DNA from: a virus
IMG/VR virus record: IMGVR_UViG_3300021964_000238
Span: 1-34,764 of that record
Reading direction: 5' to 3' (one strand)
DNA: 34,764 nucleotides
Shown: piece after piece, positions 1 to 9,817 of the stretch
Position numbering within the stretch: position 1 is the first letter of the stretch
How the letters are laid out: each line of letters begins with the position of its first letter
The notes under the pieces: generated by a model
What the model saw: only the letters and a program-made list of their open reading frames with translations
The model's database searches: none
What the model was told of the DNA's origin: nothing
Program-made: the position numbers and the translations under genes

Positions 1-1
1 T

Positions 2-505
2 ATTGATCCTGAATTCAAGCCCTATTTAAAAAGAGTATTGGCAGATGTAACTAATCGTTATGAAAGCGAAGTTACAGGAGGCCCTGATTCGATACTTGCA
101 CAACTAGACCCTAGACAAATAGCAGCAATAGATGCTCAAACTCAACTAGGTCAACAAGCTATTTCAGGCAGAGGTATTTATGATACTAGCGGTGAAGTAG
201 AGCGCATGTTGAGAAATGTTGAAGGCAAAGCAATGCAACAACAATCTAAAGGTGGAGCATTAAGTTCTGCTCGTGCGCAAAAAGCTCGTCAAGCAGTAAT
301 GGCAGACATGGGTTATGACTTTGCTAGACAAAGACAGGCTGATGCACTATCAGGCATGCAACAATTAGGCGATGCTGGTTCTGCACTACAAGAGTATGAG
401 CAAGCGCGATTAGATGCTCCTCATACTTCTGCTTCAAGATATTTTGGTTATCTTGGAAATGCACCACAACAACAAACACAGACGACTAAAGGAGGCGGTA
501 AATGA
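2..505 (+). CDS. Virion/ejection-type protein, 5' end cut by the window edge
   Basis: The frame is open from base 2 with no credible start inside the window; the first in-frame alternative start is a TTG at 38 without a good ribosome site. I therefore read it as the last 167 codons of a longer gene. The visible protein is rich in Ala, Gln and Arg with long predicted helices and no catalytic motif. Its stop overlaps the next ATG (ATGA at 502-505), so it is translationally coupled to a chain of virion genes. Composition and position are like the small internal-core or ejection proteins that precede the giant ejection proteins in T7-like phages. That role is inferred from context only. Confidence 0.6.
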   Translation: MDPEFKPYLKRVLADVTNRYESEVTGGPDSILAQLDPRQIAAIDAQTQLGQQAISGRGIYDTSGEVERMLRNVEGKAMQQQSKGGALSSARAQKARQAVMADMGYDFARQRQADALSGMQQLGDAGSALQEYEQARLDAPHTSASRYFGYLGNAPQQQTQTTKGGGK

Positions 506-1227
506 TTAGAACCGTTGCTAATAAACCTCGTGAAAACGAAAGTGCAAGAGGTCAAGCCCCTCGTTATCAAATGGGTCCAATGTCTGTTGCACAACCTGAA
601 AAAGGTGTAATAGGTCAAATGTCAGATATGGCTAAGCAAAGAGCTATGACAGGTGCATTAGATAAGGGCCAAGAAACAGTAATGGCTAAGCTTGCTACTG
701 ATCCTTTAGCAAAAACAGGAACTGAACTTGCTGGAACTGAACTTGCTAAAATAGGGCTTGGTGGTGCAGGTGAAGAAGCTTTAATTGGTAATGCGCTTAC
801 TCAAGGAGCTACAGGAGCTACAGGAGCTGCAGGAGCTACTGGCGCAATGGCTGGATTAGGTGCTGCAGTACCTTATATTGGTGCTGGTATCCTTGCTGGT
901 AAAGCGCTTGGTTTCTTTAGTAAAGGAGGCGAAGTAGACCCACAATATAAACAAATGGGTGGTCCTCAAACAATGGGTACTAGGAATAACCGTAATCGTA
1001 TGCGTATGCCAATTCAAAATGTATCTAGACCTGGCCAAGATTTAAGCAGAGCATTTTATGGTAATAGACAATTTAATCCAACTCCAATGAATCCAGATAG
1101 ACGAGATATGGCTATGAATAGGATGCGTCAATTCATGTCAGGAAAACCAGCAGGACCTAGCCAGGATATAAGTCAGTTAAGAAATCGTCAAAGAGATGTG
1201 GTAAATCCTGGTCGTGGTGGCAAATAA
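502..1227 (+). CDS. Putative small internal virion protein with collagen-like Gly-Ala-Thr repeat
   Basis: 241 aa. The N-terminal third is polar and Met/Gln-rich. The middle, about residues 80-140, is made of short Gly/Ala/Thr repeats leading into a hydrophobic stretch (about residues 114-137) that could insert into a membrane. It then has a SKGGEVD motif, which recurs in phage virion proteins, and an Arg/Asn/Met-rich basic tail that could bind DNA. It overlaps the upstream gene by 4 bases and lies 14 bases before the 1388-aa lysozyme protein. By position it resembles the T7 gp14 class of ejected core proteins, but I see no direct homology. No enzyme motif is present. Confidence 0.6.
   Translation: MIRTVANKPRENESARGQAPRYQMGPMSVAQPEKGVIGQMSDMAKQRAMTGALDKGQETVMAKLATDPLAKTGTELAGTELAKIGLGGAGEEALIGNALTQGATGATGAAGATGAMAGLGAAVPYIGAGILAGKALGFFSKGGEVDPQYKQMGGPQTMGTRNNRNRMRMPIQNVSRPGQDLSRAFYGNRQFNPTPMNPDRRDMAMNRMRQFMSGKPAGPSQDISQLRNRQRDVVNPGRGGK
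805..840 (+). repeat. Four tandem 9-base units coding Gly-Ala-Thr
   Basis: Four near-identical units of the form GGAGCTACA follow each other in frame (units 3 and 4 differ by one base each). They encode a short collagen-like Gly-Ala-Thr run just before the hydrophobic segment of the host gene. Such repeats can expand or contract by slippage. Confidence 0.8.
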
Positions 1228-1241
1228 ATTAGGAGGTTAAA

Positions 1242-4200
1242 ATGGCAATTATTCCGTATCAACCGACTTATGCGGTTAACCCTAAGTATGGTTTTCGTTA
1301 TTTGTCTCAACCTTATGTACCTAATGTAACTAGCCCTTCTCAGCCTCTGCAAGGCCTTGATGGGAGTCTAGCGGCTGCTCCAGCTGTACTGGGTACACAA
1401 CAAGGCACATACGGAGGTGATAATACTCCTCCAACGATAGATAAAGTTCCTGCAGCACAAGCATCAGGTTATCAACAAGGAAGACAAGATATTGCAGGTG
1501 GCCTTGGCACTATGCTTGGCGCGGCTACAGGTATTCCTTTTTTAGGTACAATTGCAGGGGCTGCAGCGCAAAAACTTGATCAATCAGGAAAACCACCTGT
1601 TGGTTCTTTTGGAACATATGATGTTGAAGGAAATGTTTATGGTCAAGATATGACTACAGGCGAAATGAGTGGAAAAAGATATGATCCAATTACAGGTGAA
1701 AAAGCAGGTTACTCATCTCCCTCAAATTACTTTTCTGACGTATATGGATATGGAACTGAAGATGGCCTTTTTGGCGAAAGCAGTAGTTATGGTAAACTAA
1801 GAGAAGCAGGATATGATCCTGTACAATCTATTTTAGGTAGCTATGAAGCGTCTACTGCGTATATTCCTAGATCGGATAGAATGTCAGGGATTAGTCCAGC
1901 GAGTAAACAAGGTGTGCTTACTACAATGGGCAAAGTTCGTTCTAACACATTGGCTGCAAAAGGAATGGATGATTCTTTATTATTAGGTGATCAACCAGAA
2001 GTTGGTGGTGGATATAAAATAACTCCTGAAACAATAGGATTTTCTCCAAATACCCCTGGATATGAATTAGCTTTAAATAGTTCAGGTCAATTTGGAATGG
2101 ATCCAGGAGATATTGCAAAAACAGCTTCGGGACAGACTGGAGTAATTAATGATCAAGGTGCAATTGTAACACCAACAGGTACAGTAGTGCAAGGCGATAT
2201 TGTTGATGCTGCTGGTATTAAAACAGGAGGGACATGGACGTCTAAAGGTTTAGGCGGTGCTGGTTTTAATACAGAAGTTGAAATATATCAGCCAGCTCCA
2301 ACTACAACTTCTAGCAGTAGTAGCAGTGGTGGTGGTAGCAGTGGTGGCGGTAGTGGCGGTTGGCAAGACTCTTCTTACGCAAATGATCCTGGATGGACAG
2401 GTAGCGATAGTAGCGATGATTCATCAGGTGGTGGTGGTTGGAGTAGCAGTCCATCGTCAGGTGATGATTGGTCCGCACACATATCTGAAGGCGCAAAAAT
2501 TGAACCAAAACAAAAACCAGAGGGGGTTAGTATGCATTTAAAAAGCTTTAAGCAGAAAGACCGCTATGGTAATGAAATGGCTGTAGAATTTTATGATGTG
2601 CCGCCTATGCAAACACCTGAATACGATCATCCAGGAGAGCCTAAAGGCCCAGATACAGTACCAGCATGGCTTACTCCAGGTGAGTTTGTAGTTAATGCAG
2701 AAGCTGTTCGTATGTTTGAACCTGAAATAGAAGCTATGAATGAAGCTGGTCGTGCAGTACAACGCGAACAAGGCGGTACTATTCCTGAATATAAAGCAGA
2801 GGGTGGTGGAATAATTCAAGGCATTACTGATTACTTTACTATGCCTAAAGCACCTCCAGGAATTGAATATCGTAGGATGCCTGATGGCAGTATTGGTCAG
2901 TTTACTAAAAAGACAGGCACAGGTGGTGGTCAAACATATCTTGGTAAGCTAGAAGGTAGCAGACCAACTAAACAAAACAGAGATACGTTTGATTTTAGTT
3001 CTTTGTATAATGCAGAAGGTGGACCCATTTATGCGGAAGAAGGTACACTTGCAGACTTTTTAAAAGCAGAAGAAGGTATTCGTAATGAAGCATATTTAGA
3101 TTCCGCAGGTGTACCTACAATAGGGTACGGTAGCACCTACGGTGTTAAGATGGGCGACAAGGTATCAGACGCAGAGGCTAACCAAAAGTTAATGCAAGAT
3201 ATTGCAGTAGCGGAAGAAGACTACGATAAATTAGTTAATGTTGATTTAAATCCTAATCAACAAAAAGCAGTTAAGTCTTTATTGTTTAATATTGGTGGAC
3301 CTCAATTTGAGGTTAGCAAAGCTAGAGCAGCACTTAATGCTGGTGACTTTGATACTTTTCAAAAAGAAGCTTCTGAATTTAGAATGGCAGATGGAGAGGT
3401 TCTTCCAGGACTTGAAGCTCGTAGAGCTAGAGAAATGGATTTATTTCGAACTCCTTATGAAACAGCAGATGCAGATACAGGTTCAGGCTTTTCGTTTATT
3501 AAAGGCGCGGAAGCTAGCACACTTGTCCCTGCAGTAGATCAAGAGCCTCCGAAACCTGAAGATGATTCTAATTTCTTTCAAAAGTATATTCTTGGACCAA
3601 AAGGAAAAGAGTTTTTTGATAGTTATTCAAACATTAATCGTGAAGGTCTTAATGCTGAGTTTAATAGAAAGATTACTGAAGGAAATGCAGACTCGGTTGC
3701 AAATTCTTTTGAGACAATGGAAGCTAAACGGCTTGACAATCTTGAAAAAGGTAAAGAAGAGTTTGATGGTATAAATGAATTTACTTACAATAAATCTAAA
3801 GAAGCAGTTGAGTTTCAAAAACAAAAGTTAATTGAAGCTACTCAAAATTCTTTAGATCTTAATCAAGTAGATCCTGGACGTGCTGATGCTGCAATGGATA
3901 CAGTTTCTAGGCAAGTGTCTGAGCTGGGTGTACCTTCACCAGAAGATCTAGCTATTTATCAATCAGATGGTTATCAGTCAATGTTAGGTCGGCAAGGTGC
4001 TGAACCTTTATCTATTGATGAGTATAAAGAAATACATACTGAAGATGAATCGGGTGTTGCTCCTGTTGAGCGTATAACAGGTACATTAGACGCAGACCCT
4101 ACTAGTGAAATTGAAAGCAACATCCAATCAGTTTCTGAAATCACTAAGACAGAACGGCCTTCTCAAACAGCAGAAGTAATCACTGGTGATACTGCTGTAG

Positions 4201-5408
4201 ATAACGCTCTTGGTAACGTATTTAATTATGGCTCATTAGAAGCTGACCCAGATAAAGATGGCGTTGACGAAGACGATGTAGGTAATACAGGTCAAAATAA
4301 GCTTAAAGAAGATCCCACTATGGCAGAAAATATTATGGGATTCTTTGAAGATGCATTTAGTGATTTGTTTGACGGTAAAGAATTAGCACGCATGGCTATT
4401 ATGTATGCTGGTTCGAGGGCTATGGGTTATACTCATAGTGGCTCTCTAAGTTATTCTATGAAGAATTACATTAAGAGAGTAGATGCAAACGTTGCTGCTC
4501 GTGAAAAGTTTATTAATAGTGAAAAGGCTATTGAAGCATATACAGAAAGCTCACTTCAAGAATACAGAAAAACTGGTGATCGTTCTAAACTAATCCCTAA
4601 AGAAAAAGAAGTAGTAGCTGAAGGACTTGGTGATAATATTTATCATGAACAATTTGGTGTGCTTCCAACAGTTAAAATAGGAGATGGTAAAAATGCTATT
4701 GAATATGGCGGTCAGTATTATTCTTTTAACGATCCTCTTATGGTAGGTAAAGTTCATAAGTATGATAAAGACTTACATGACCCTGTAACTTATATGGAAT
4801 TCTTTAATGATAGAGCAGACAGTTATTCAACGAAGGCTTCTCAAAGATATAAACAGGGTAAAGAAAACGTTGATATGTCTAGCATTGACAATAGCTTAGT
4901 AGCTGACGATGCAGCACAGATATTCCAAGAACAAGTATTGTTATTTGGAGCAACTCCTGCTGCACAAAATAAAATTCGTGGTCAAGTTAGTCGGGCAGTT
5001 GACGATTATTATGACGCTGTTGCTAAGGCTCTTGCTAGTGGTAAAACACCACCTGCGAGTATGCATCAGTTCTATAATAAAAGAGCTATTTCTCAAAGAA
5101 CTGCTGGTCAAGTTAGCTATGAAATGATCAAAGATGTTGATGCAGAAACTTTTGCATTACTTGATCGTAGTCTACTTCAAAATGCAATGGCGGCTGGTCC
5201 TGACGCTGCTAAAAATGCTAAAGTATACCTCAATGCTTGGGAAACTTTTGAAAGCACTTGGAAGCGTAACAGTAAAGGTTCTCCTTTTGAAAAAATAATG
5301 GGTAAAGATGATAAGCATAATAACTTTACTTATTGGATTCAATCACTGTTAGACCCAACTTCTTATATGCATAAAGAAGCGAAAGCACTATTAAACAAAA
5401 AGGAGTAA
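1242..5408 (+). CDS. Giant internal virion (ejection) protein with GH24 lysozyme domain
   Basis: 1388 aa, started at an ATG behind a strong AGGAGG. Order of parts: hydrophobic Gly/Ala segment (about residues 83-112); low-complexity Ser/Gly linker (about 356-410); a DTVPAWLTPGEFVVNAEAV motif at about 471-489, of a type seen in large phage tail and internal proteins; a lysozyme domain at about 604-740; a long charged, helical C-terminus. The lysozyme has the full T4-type arrangement Glu-x8-Asp-x5-Thr (E611, D620, T626) followed by IGYG, so it should cut peptidoglycan. In T7-like phages the ejected core carries a wall-cutting domain that opens a path for DNA entry; that is the likely job here. 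I see no separate endolysin in the window, so it could also help in lysis. Confidence 0.85.
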   Translation: MAIIPYQPTYAVNPKYGFRYLSQPYVPNVTSPSQPLQGLDGSLAAAPAVLGTQQGTYGGDNTPPTIDKVPAAQASGYQQGRQDIAGGLGTMLGAATGIPFLGTIAGAAAQKLDQSGKPPVGSFGTYDVEGNVYGQDMTTGEMSGKRYDPITGEKAGYSSPSNYFSDVYGYGTEDGLFGESSSYGKLREAGYDPVQSILGSYEASTAYIPRSDRMSGISPASKQGVLTTMGKVRSNTLAAKGMDDSLLLGDQPEVGGGYKITPETIGFSPNTPGYELALNSSGQFGMDPGDIAKTASGQTGVINDQGAIVTPTGTVVQGDIVDAAGIKTGGTWTSKGLGGAGFNTEVEIYQPAPTTTSSSSSSGGGSSGGGSGGWQDSSYANDPGWTGSDSSDDSSGGGGWSSSPSSGDDWSAHISEGAKIEPKQKPEGVSMHLKSFKQKDRYGNEMAVEFYDVPPMQTPEYDHPGEPKGPDTVPAWLTPGEFVVNAEAVRMFEPEIEAMNEAGRAVQREQGGTIPEYKAEGGGIIQGITDYFTMPKAPPGIEYRRMPDGSIGQFTKKTGTGGGQTYLGKLEGSRPTKQNRDTFDFSSLYNAEGGPIYAEEGTLADFLKAEEGIRNEAYLDSAGVPTIGYGSTYGVKMGDKVSDAEANQKLMQDIAVAEEDYDKLVNVDLNPNQQKAVKSLLFNIGGPQFEVSKARAALNAGDFDTFQKEASEFRMADGEVLPGLEARRAREMDLFRTPYETADADTGSGFSFIKGAEASTLVPAVDQEPPKPEDDSNFFQKYILGPKGKEFFDSYSNINREGLNAEFNRKITEGNADSVANSFETMEAKRLDNLEKGKEEFDGINEFTYNKSKEAVEFQKQKLIEATQNSLDLNQVDPGRADAAMDTVSRQVSELGVPSPEDLAIYQSDGYQSMLGRQGAEPLSIDEYKEIHTEDESGVAPVERITGTLDADPTSEIESNIQSVSEITKTERPSQTAEVITGDTAVDNALGNVFNYGSLEADPDKDGVDEDDVGNTGQNKLKEDPTMAENIMGFFEDAFSDLFDGKELARMAIMYAGSRAMGYTHSGSLSYSMKNYIKRVDANVAAREKFINSEKAIEAYTESSLQEYRKTGDRSKLIPKEKEVVAEGLGDNIYHEQFGVLPTVKIGDGKNAIEYGGQYYSFNDPLMVGKVHKYDKDLHDPVTYMEFFNDRADSYSTKASQRYKQGKENVDMSSIDNSLVADDAAQIFQEQVLLFGATPAAQNKIRGQVSRAVDDYYDAVAKALASGKTPPASMHQFYNKRAISQRTAGQVSYEMIKDVDAETFALLDRSLLQNAMAAGPDAAKNAKVYLNAWETFESTWKRNSKGSPFEKIMGKDDKHNNFTYWIQSLLDPTSYMHKEAKALLNKKE

Positions 5409-5411
5409 TCT

Positions 5412-8400
5412 ATGTCTGAAAGATCGTTCGTAACCAATGATGGTACGTCTCGGTTGCTTATTGACGGTGACACAGTTACCGATACTACAGGCAAGCGTAA
5501 ACGTATTGATGGTATGGATGCCCTAGAAATCGATAAGATTGTACTTGACGATGAAGGTAATCCTACTTTTAAACGAGGCCATGTCGGTGCTACCGAGCAA
5601 GCAAATGCAATTGCTCGTGTTATCGAAGAAGGTGGCTTTAATATCGAAGAAAGTACAGGGCAGGTCGATCAAAGTAAAGGCAAACGAGAGCTTGTTAATT
5701 ATAAGAACGCTGATGGTGAAGATTTAGTTAATACTTTATATGCTTCAGGTGTATTAAAGTTAGACGAAAATGCTTCACCAGAAGCGGTTCGTATGAAGCG
5801 AGAAGCAGATCTTAATGCAGCTTTGTTTGGTGAAAACAGCAACCCTTACTCAGATATTGCTAAAGAACATAATAACTTTATGAACGCTCAAGGGCTTCAG
5901 TTTAAAACAAGAGCAATTAACGAAGCTCTTTTTAATTCTGAAATCCACAGCGAAGTTGACTTTAGAAAAGACGATAGAGGTCTGGACAACAGAGCCGAAG
6001 GATTACTTGGTGGTGTTGGTCCAGGCTGGCGTCTTGGTGTCGAAGGTCTTAAAGAAGGATTCTTTGGTTATGCAGATGCTATTGGCGAAACATTTGGTCT
6101 TGAATCAGTAGAAAGATTTGGTGAAGCAGGTGTGGCTCGCTCAAGAGAGCGCATTAAAAACCTTCCCGATATTACTATTGACTACAAAGATATTAATAGT
6201 ATTAGCCGTGGTTTTGAATACATGGTTAATAATATGGCTATGATGGCTCCTCAAATGTTAACTGTATTTGGTTCAATGGCTGTAGCTGCTCCTGTAGCAG
6301 CAGTAGCTGGGCCTGTTGCCGCTGGCGCAGTTGCCATGTCACCTATTTCTATTGTATCAGCAGGTCAAACTTGGAATGAAATGGAAGGTGAAAAGGGTGC
6401 GCCTCAATTAGTTGCCGCTTCAATGGCAGGTGTAGGTGTAGCCGCATTAGAACGCTTTGGTCTTAGTCGTATTATTAAGCCAGGAAAAGTTCTTTCTCCA
6501 GAAGGTGAAGCAAAAATTGTTTCTGCACTTATGGATAAAGAAAAGTTAACGCGTACCGAAGCCACTGCTAAGTTTAATCGAGTAGTTGGACAAGAAGTTT
6601 CTAAGTTCTCAAAATCTTTAGGCGAAAGACTAGATCCTGAAATGATACGAAGGTTTAGTCTTGCAGAAGTAGCTAAAAGAGGAGCGCAAGGTTTTGGCAT
6701 TGAAAGTGGAACTGAAATACTACAAGATTCTACAATGATGCTTGCCGCTACTATCGCTTCAGAAACAGGTTACTCTCAAGAAGAGGTAATTGACCGTCTT
6801 ATTAACGCTGGTCTTGCAGGTGGTATGGTAGGTGCGCCTCTTAGTTCTGCTTCTAGCATTTACAATCAAGGTAAAAACAAACTACTTAAAACTAAATTAG
6901 AGATAGCAGATCCCTCTCGTTATTCTCTTATTGAAAATAAAAGAGTAGAAGATTCTAGAGATCCAAATAATCCTATTATGACTGTAGATGAAGTAATTGC
7001 AGACTTTGATGACAAGCCCGACTTTAATTCCTCTTCAGATAAAAATATTGGGTTAGCAACAAGACACCACGACTCTTATAAAAAGAATCGTAAGGGTGTT
7101 CTTAAAATGTTTAAAGAAGCTGAAGATCCAGCTGATTATATTACGGCTTCAGTTATAGGATTACGAAGACTGGTAGCTGCAATGGAGTATGAAGCCTTAC
7201 CGCTAGCAAAGCTTTTACAAAGTAAAGTAGCGTTAGCTTCTTTTCATACATGGGGAGCTGAAACAACAGGGCGATACCATACTGGTGGTGGCAACCATAA
7301 AGAATACCAAGACTTAGTGGAGTCTGAGTTAGGGCGTTATCTCAATAAGCAATCCATAGCTAAATTGTTTGGTGTAAAAGCTATTCGATTTAAAAATGCT
7401 GAAACAATTAGTAAACAAATAATTGATTTTGGTAAGTCAGGACAGTTTAAAAAATGGGATACTTATATCCTTGGTCAACAGGGTGCGTATCAGCTAGCTC
7501 TTACTGCACTTAACCCTAACGCAAATATTAGAGACAAAGAAGCTGCTTTAAAACGATTAGAGCAATTAGGATTATCTGAAGATTATCAAATACGTTCTTA
7601 TATGGATAATGTTAAACAATTAGGCTCTAAAGATGGTTTAATTGAACTAACTAATTCAGAAGGTAAACCATTGACAGGGACAGAAGAAGATGCGCAACGT
7701 ATTCTTTATAGTGCTTCCTTGCAATTTAGAAATTCTTCTGATGCTGCTTTTCGTTTAGCAAATGATACTCATTTAGCTGAAACAGGAGAAGCTCTTTCTG
7801 ATTATAACTCTGATTCTTGGTGGCAAGATCAAGGGTTCGATTGGAAAAAAGTTAAAAGGAATAAAGATAAATTTCTTAATTGGCTTAAGAATAATACTGC
7901 TTTAGACGAAGATGAGCGTATGGCTCTGTATGAAAGTATTGTACGTGAGGGTCAAGGTAATGTTGTTGCTGTTGAATCTTTAGTTCAAGGTAAAACATAT
8001 CGCCCATTTTCTTTCTACAATAAGATGGCAGGTTACTCGACTAAAGATGGTTTTGAAGACTTTGCTAGTAATAATTTGTTTCAAGCTAACACTCGTCAAG
8101 TAAAAGAAGTAGCTAAGTACGATGCAGTAACTAAGTACTTTGGTCATGGCGGTCGTAAGCTTAATAACATTGCTCATCGTCTTAAGAAAGAAGGTGTGTT
8201 AAATGACGCTGAAATAGATCAGTATATGTATTATACGATATCGTCTATTAATAGTAGTCATGGTACGTTTAATCGTATTCAAGATAAAGGTTGGGCGGCT
8301 GTTAATTCTTTCTTAACTAGCTGGTCACTAATGGCTGGTTTACCACTAGCTGCTATATCTTCTATTCCTGAAACACCTATGGTATACTTTAATATTAAAG

Positions 8401-9770
8401 ATGATACTGAATTTAAAGCCGCAACTAAACAACTCACTAATCAATTAGCACAAGCGTTTGATACTGCAATTAAAGCAGAAGTCGAAAAGACAGAAGCAAT
8501 GCTAGAGCGAATTAACCAAAGTGCTGATTCTAGTTCGGTAGTTGATAGACTTGCAACTGGTGAACGTGATATTGCTTTCTTAAGACTGCATGAATCGTTT
8601 TTTAGAGGTACAGGTATTATTAAGATTACTCAGATCCAACGTAGAATTAATGCTGGGTTTGGGTTAGACTTTATTAAAAATAGTATGGATATCCTTGATC
8701 TTGCACCTCGTCTTACAACTGAAAAAACTATTAAAAATGCTGCTGGTATTAAAACTAAAATAGTTGAAGATAAAGGTTTTGATTTTGAAAAGATGAATGA
8801 TTATGAGCGTAGAGCTTATAACCAGCTTACTGACTTGGGTGTTGACATTGACCGACTTCAGTTTATGATGGAAGATCTTAATGAACTTGCTCGTGATGAA
8901 CTGTTTAATACTACAGATAATGCACCTCTTGATATGACAGATACTGATTTTATCAGATCACCTTCTGCTAGACAAACAGTATTAAGAGAGCTTGCTAAGA
9001 AAGAAAAACTAAATTTACCAATTAGTAAACGAGGTTCTCAAGAGCGTGAACAATATGATCGTTCTATTTTAGAAGAAGCAAGAAAGCTTCAAGACGAAGT
9101 TAATGACATGCTTGACTTAGCTTTGTATCGTTTTGTTAAAGAAAGAGTTCAGCTTCCAGGGGCTTCTAACAGACCTCTTTGGATGCAAGACCCTAGATAT
9201 CAGTTGTTCACTCAATTTAACGGTTTTATTAGTACATTTACTGCTAACATTATCCCTAAACTTTATAACAGACAAATAAGAAAAGGAACAGTTGCAGTTA
9301 AGTATGATACTTTTGCATTGATAGTAACTATGATTGCTCTCGGTGCGGCCTCTCAATACTTAAAAGACCTATTTAAGTTTGGTCGTTCTTCACCTTATCT
9401 TGACACTTCGGGTTACATTCAACGTGCAGTATATTCCTCTGGTGTTCTTGGTCAAGGCGAACGTGTTGTAGATATGATTGCACCTCTTTATCCTGATAGA
9501 ACTGAAGGTCCACTTGATTGGATGTTTAGTACTGCGTTAGGAGAAGCAGGGCCAAGTGCTAGGAATGTACTTAGAGTTGGTGAGGCAATAGGTGATGTTC
9601 TTGAAGGAGAATTTGGAAGAGCTACTAATAAAGCCCTCTCAGTAACTCCAGGCATTGGCCCATTTACAGGCTTGCGTAGAGCAGGCTCTGATATTGTTGA
9701 AGGTCAAAACCCTTTACCTGATCTTGAAATCCCTGATGCAGAAGATCTCAGAGATTTCTTATTAAAATAA
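5412..9770 (+). CDS. Giant internal virion protein with N-terminal staphylococcal-nuclease-like domain
   Basis: 1452 aa, AAGGAG upstream, 3 bases after the lysozyme gene. Residues about 13-115 match the staphylococcal nuclease pattern: IDGDTV (17-22), R31-x4-D36-x2-E39 in the context RIDGMDALE, then R92 and ADGEDLVN (100-107). R31, E39 and R92 line up with the three catalytic residues of that family (R35, E43, R87) and D20, D36 with its calcium-binding acids, so it may be active on DNA or RNA. Hydrophobic segments lie at about 270-318, 960-985 and 1300-1317. The C-terminal block around 1255-1285 (LFTQFNGF region) resembles C-terminal domains of large phage polyvalent proteins; this is a tentative match. 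Context says it is packaged and probably ejected with the DNA. Confidence 0.75.
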   Translation: MSERSFVTNDGTSRLLIDGDTVTDTTGKRKRIDGMDALEIDKIVLDDEGNPTFKRGHVGATEQANAIARVIEEGGFNIEESTGQVDQSKGKRELVNYKNADGEDLVNTLYASGVLKLDENASPEAVRMKREADLNAALFGENSNPYSDIAKEHNNFMNAQGLQFKTRAINEALFNSEIHSEVDFRKDDRGLDNRAEGLLGGVGPGWRLGVEGLKEGFFGYADAIGETFGLESVERFGEAGVARSRERIKNLPDITIDYKDINSISRGFEYMVNNMAMMAPQMLTVFGSMAVAAPVAAVAGPVAAGAVAMSPISIVSAGQTWNEMEGEKGAPQLVAASMAGVGVAALERFGLSRIIKPGKVLSPEGEAKIVSALMDKEKLTRTEATAKFNRVVGQEVSKFSKSLGERLDPEMIRRFSLAEVAKRGAQGFGIESGTEILQDSTMMLAATIASETGYSQEEVIDRLINAGLAGGMVGAPLSSASSIYNQGKNKLLKTKLEIADPSRYSLIENKRVEDSRDPNNPIMTVDEVIADFDDKPDFNSSSDKNIGLATRHHDSYKKNRKGVLKMFKEAEDPADYITASVIGLRRLVAAMEYEALPLAKLLQSKVALASFHTWGAETTGRYHTGGGNHKEYQDLVESELGRYLNKQSIAKLFGVKAIRFKNAETISKQIIDFGKSGQFKKWDTYILGQQGAYQLALTALNPNANIRDKEAALKRLEQLGLSEDYQIRSYMDNVKQLGSKDGLIELTNSEGKPLTGTEEDAQRILYSASLQFRNSSDAAFRLANDTHLAETGEALSDYNSDSWWQDQGFDWKKVKRNKDKFLNWLKNNTALDEDERMALYESIVREGQGNVVAVESLVQGKTYRPFSFYNKMAGYSTKDGFEDFASNNLFQANTRQVKEVAKYDAVTKYFGHGGRKLNNIAHRLKKEGVLNDAEIDQYMYYTISSINSSHGTFNRIQDKGWAAVNSFLTSWSLMAGLPLAAISSIPETPMVYFNIKDDTEFKAATKQLTNQLAQAFDTAIKAEVEKTEAMLERINQSADSSSVVDRLATGERDIAFLRLHESFFRGTGIIKITQIQRRINAGFGLDFIKNSMDILDLAPRLTTEKTIKNAAGIKTKIVEDKGFDFEKMNDYERRAYNQLTDLGVDIDRLQFMMEDLNELARDELFNTTDNAPLDMTDTDFIRSPSARQTVLRELAKKEKLNLPISKRGSQEREQYDRSILEEARKLQDEVNDMLDLALYRFVKERVQLPGASNRPLWMQDPRYQLFTQFNGFISTFTANIIPKLYNRQIRKGTVAVKYDTFALIVTMIALGAASQYLKDLFKFGRSSPYLDTSGYIQRAVYSSGVLGQGERVVDMIAPLYPDRTEGPLDWMFSTALGEAGPSARNVLRVGEAIGDVLEGEFGRATNKALSVTPGIGPFTGLRRAGSDIVEGQNPLPDLEIPDAEDLRDFLLK

Positions 9771-9776
9771 ACCTAC

Positions 9777-9801
9777 GGGTGGCACTCCAAAGGTGTCACC
9801 C
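9777..9801. other. Stem-loop between two giant virion genes
   Basis: A 9-pair stem (one G-T pair) with a 7-base loop fills the 47-base gap between the 1452-aa gene and the polymerase-like gene. No T run follows in either direction, so it is more likely an mRNA processing or stability element than an intrinsic terminator. The ribosome site of the next gene lies just 3' of it. Confidence 0.55.
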
Positions 9802-9817
9802 ATACTAGGAGACTTAT

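Noticed and set aside
2257-2541. Long open frames on both strands across the Ser/Gly linker region
   Set aside because: They arise from repeated GGT/AGC codons read in other frames and give Val- or His-rich nonsense proteins without ribosome sites.
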